Assembly (NCBI GenBank): GCA_903958285.1 | Contig: CAJBSR010000318.1 | Location: forward strand, 1-5,871 | DNA from: an uncultured Sphingomonadales bacterium | Lineage (GTDB): Bacteria > Pseudomonadota > Alphaproteobacteria > Sphingomonadales > Sphingomonadaceae | Reading direction: 5' to 3' | DNA length: 5,871 nucleotides | Part shown: one piece after another, positions 5,529-5,871 of the stretch | Layout of the letters: each line of letters starts with the position of its first letter | Numbering within the stretch: position 1 is the first letter of the stretch | Position numbers and translations under genes: made by a program | Notes under the pieces: model-generated | What the model was told of the DNA's origin: nothing | The model's input: only the letters and a program-made list of their open reading frames with translations | Database searches by the model: none

Positions 5529-5542
5529 CGGCAGACCTGCCG
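5529..5542. terminator. Possible weak terminator hairpin in the convergent gap
   Basis: CGGCAG-AC-CTGCCG is a perfect inverted repeat; a realistic fold is five base pairs with a four-base loop. It lies in the 73-base gap between two converging genes, where a bidirectional terminator is expected. There is no real T run on either side (CCTGTTCCGTTT on the plus strand), so the call is weak. Confidence 0.3.
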
Positions 5543-5557
5543 CCTGTTCCGTTTCGA

Positions 5558-5871
5558 TTATGGTGATGCGTTATTCAGAGCCTCGAGATCGCGGGCCATC
5601 CAAGACTTGCGAAAGCCCTTGCCTGCCAACAGTCTCTGGAAATCTTCGCGGTTGTCAAAATGCTGCAGTTGCCGATGATAGTAGTTAACATATTCCAACA
5701 GGGAGAGGACGGCACATCCGGTCGCAATGTTCCGATCAGCAAGACCCGCCGACCAAGCAGGCACCAGCCAACCCGCCAGAGCCGAAAGGCAGCCGACCAG
5801 GACCAGAATTAACGCAGGCCGCTGCCACACGGAAATACGGCGCAGAAGGATAGAGAAGCCGCCGCCCTTGC
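5558..5871 (-). CDS. Membrane protein of unknown function, start beyond the window edge
   Basis: The reverse-strand frame is open from the right edge to a TAA at 5560-5558, about 104 codons. A GTG at 5830-5828 could be a start, but the frame stays open upstream (reading GGGFSILLRRISV), so the gene probably begins outside the window. Two hydrophobic segments are visible: ALILVLVGCLSALAGWLVPA and the shorter IATGCAVLSLLEYV. After them comes a soluble tail rich in aromatic and charged residues, EYVNYYHRQLQHFDNREDF, then RLLAGKGFRKSWMARDLEAL. Such an ordered tail looks like a conserved protein, and it is much more protein-like than the overlapping plus-strand frame. I do not recognise a named family. 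It converges on the thioesterase gene and is probably unrelated to that operon. Confidence 0.65.
   Translation of the reverse strand, partial: KGGGFSILLRRISVWQRPALILVLVGCLSALAGWLVPAWSAGLADRNIATGCAVLSLLEYVNYYHRQLQHFDNREDFQRLLAGKGFRKSWMARDLEALNNASP

Noticed and set aside
5481..5678. Plus-strand ORF of 65 codons whose GTG overlaps the thioesterase stop
   Set aside because: The GTGA overlap is suggestive, but most of it lies antisense to the better reverse-strand membrane protein. The product is rich in Arg, Ser and Cys and looks like an out-of-frame translation.
1..5871. tRNA, rRNA, CRISPR array, insertion sequence or integrase
   Set aside because: No repeat-spacer pattern, transposase-like product, terminal inverted repeats or tRNA-like cloverleaf was seen on either strand.

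Overview
The window looks like accessory chromosomal or plasmid DNA from a GC-rich alphaproteobacterium. A member of the Sphingomonadales (Sphingobium, Novosphingobium or Sphingopyxis type) is my best guess. The evidence is high GC, tightly packed ATGA-overlapping genes, and a mix of dehalogenase, desaturase, DUF1330, LysR and hydrolase/thioesterase genes typical of sphingomonad catabolic regions. The genus is inference; no rRNA or other marker is present.

Layout. (1) 1-534 (+): the 3' part of a formylglycine-generating enzyme with both copper-binding cysteines. (2) 594-2544 (+): a compact unit of a subfamily-I haloalkane dehalogenase, a 63-residue two-helix membrane protein and a membrane-bound di-iron fatty-acid-desaturase-type protein. 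Both junctions are four-base ATGA overlaps. (3) 2609-3022 (+): a DUF1330 protein with its own ribosome binding site. (4) 3079-3951 (-): a LysR-type regulator, convergent with the DUF1330 gene. (5) 3952-4055: a regulatory region with a perfect LysR-type operator, TGCAAAA-N11-TTTTGCA, and an overlapping second inverted repeat. (6) 4056-5484 (+): the likely LysR target operon, made of a 29-codon small ORF with a good ribosome binding site, a divergent alpha/beta hydrolase and a hotdog (PaaI-type) thioesterase. Its members are joined by TGATG and ATGA overlaps. (7) 5558 to the right edge (-): part of a membrane protein of unknown function.

How the genes may work together. The left unit joins hydrolytic dehalogenation to a lipid or hydrocarbon desaturase or hydroxylase, so its substrate may be a hydrophobic or membrane-partitioning compound. 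The right unit looks like a small regulated pathway in which an ester or C-C hydrolase and an acyl-CoA thioesterase act on related substrates under one LysR protein. No mobile element, tRNA, rRNA or CRISPR array was seen. The points most worth a second look are the 29-codon ORF coupled to the hydrolase, the operator, the hydrolase's atypical active site, and the dehalogenase/small membrane protein/desaturase unit.
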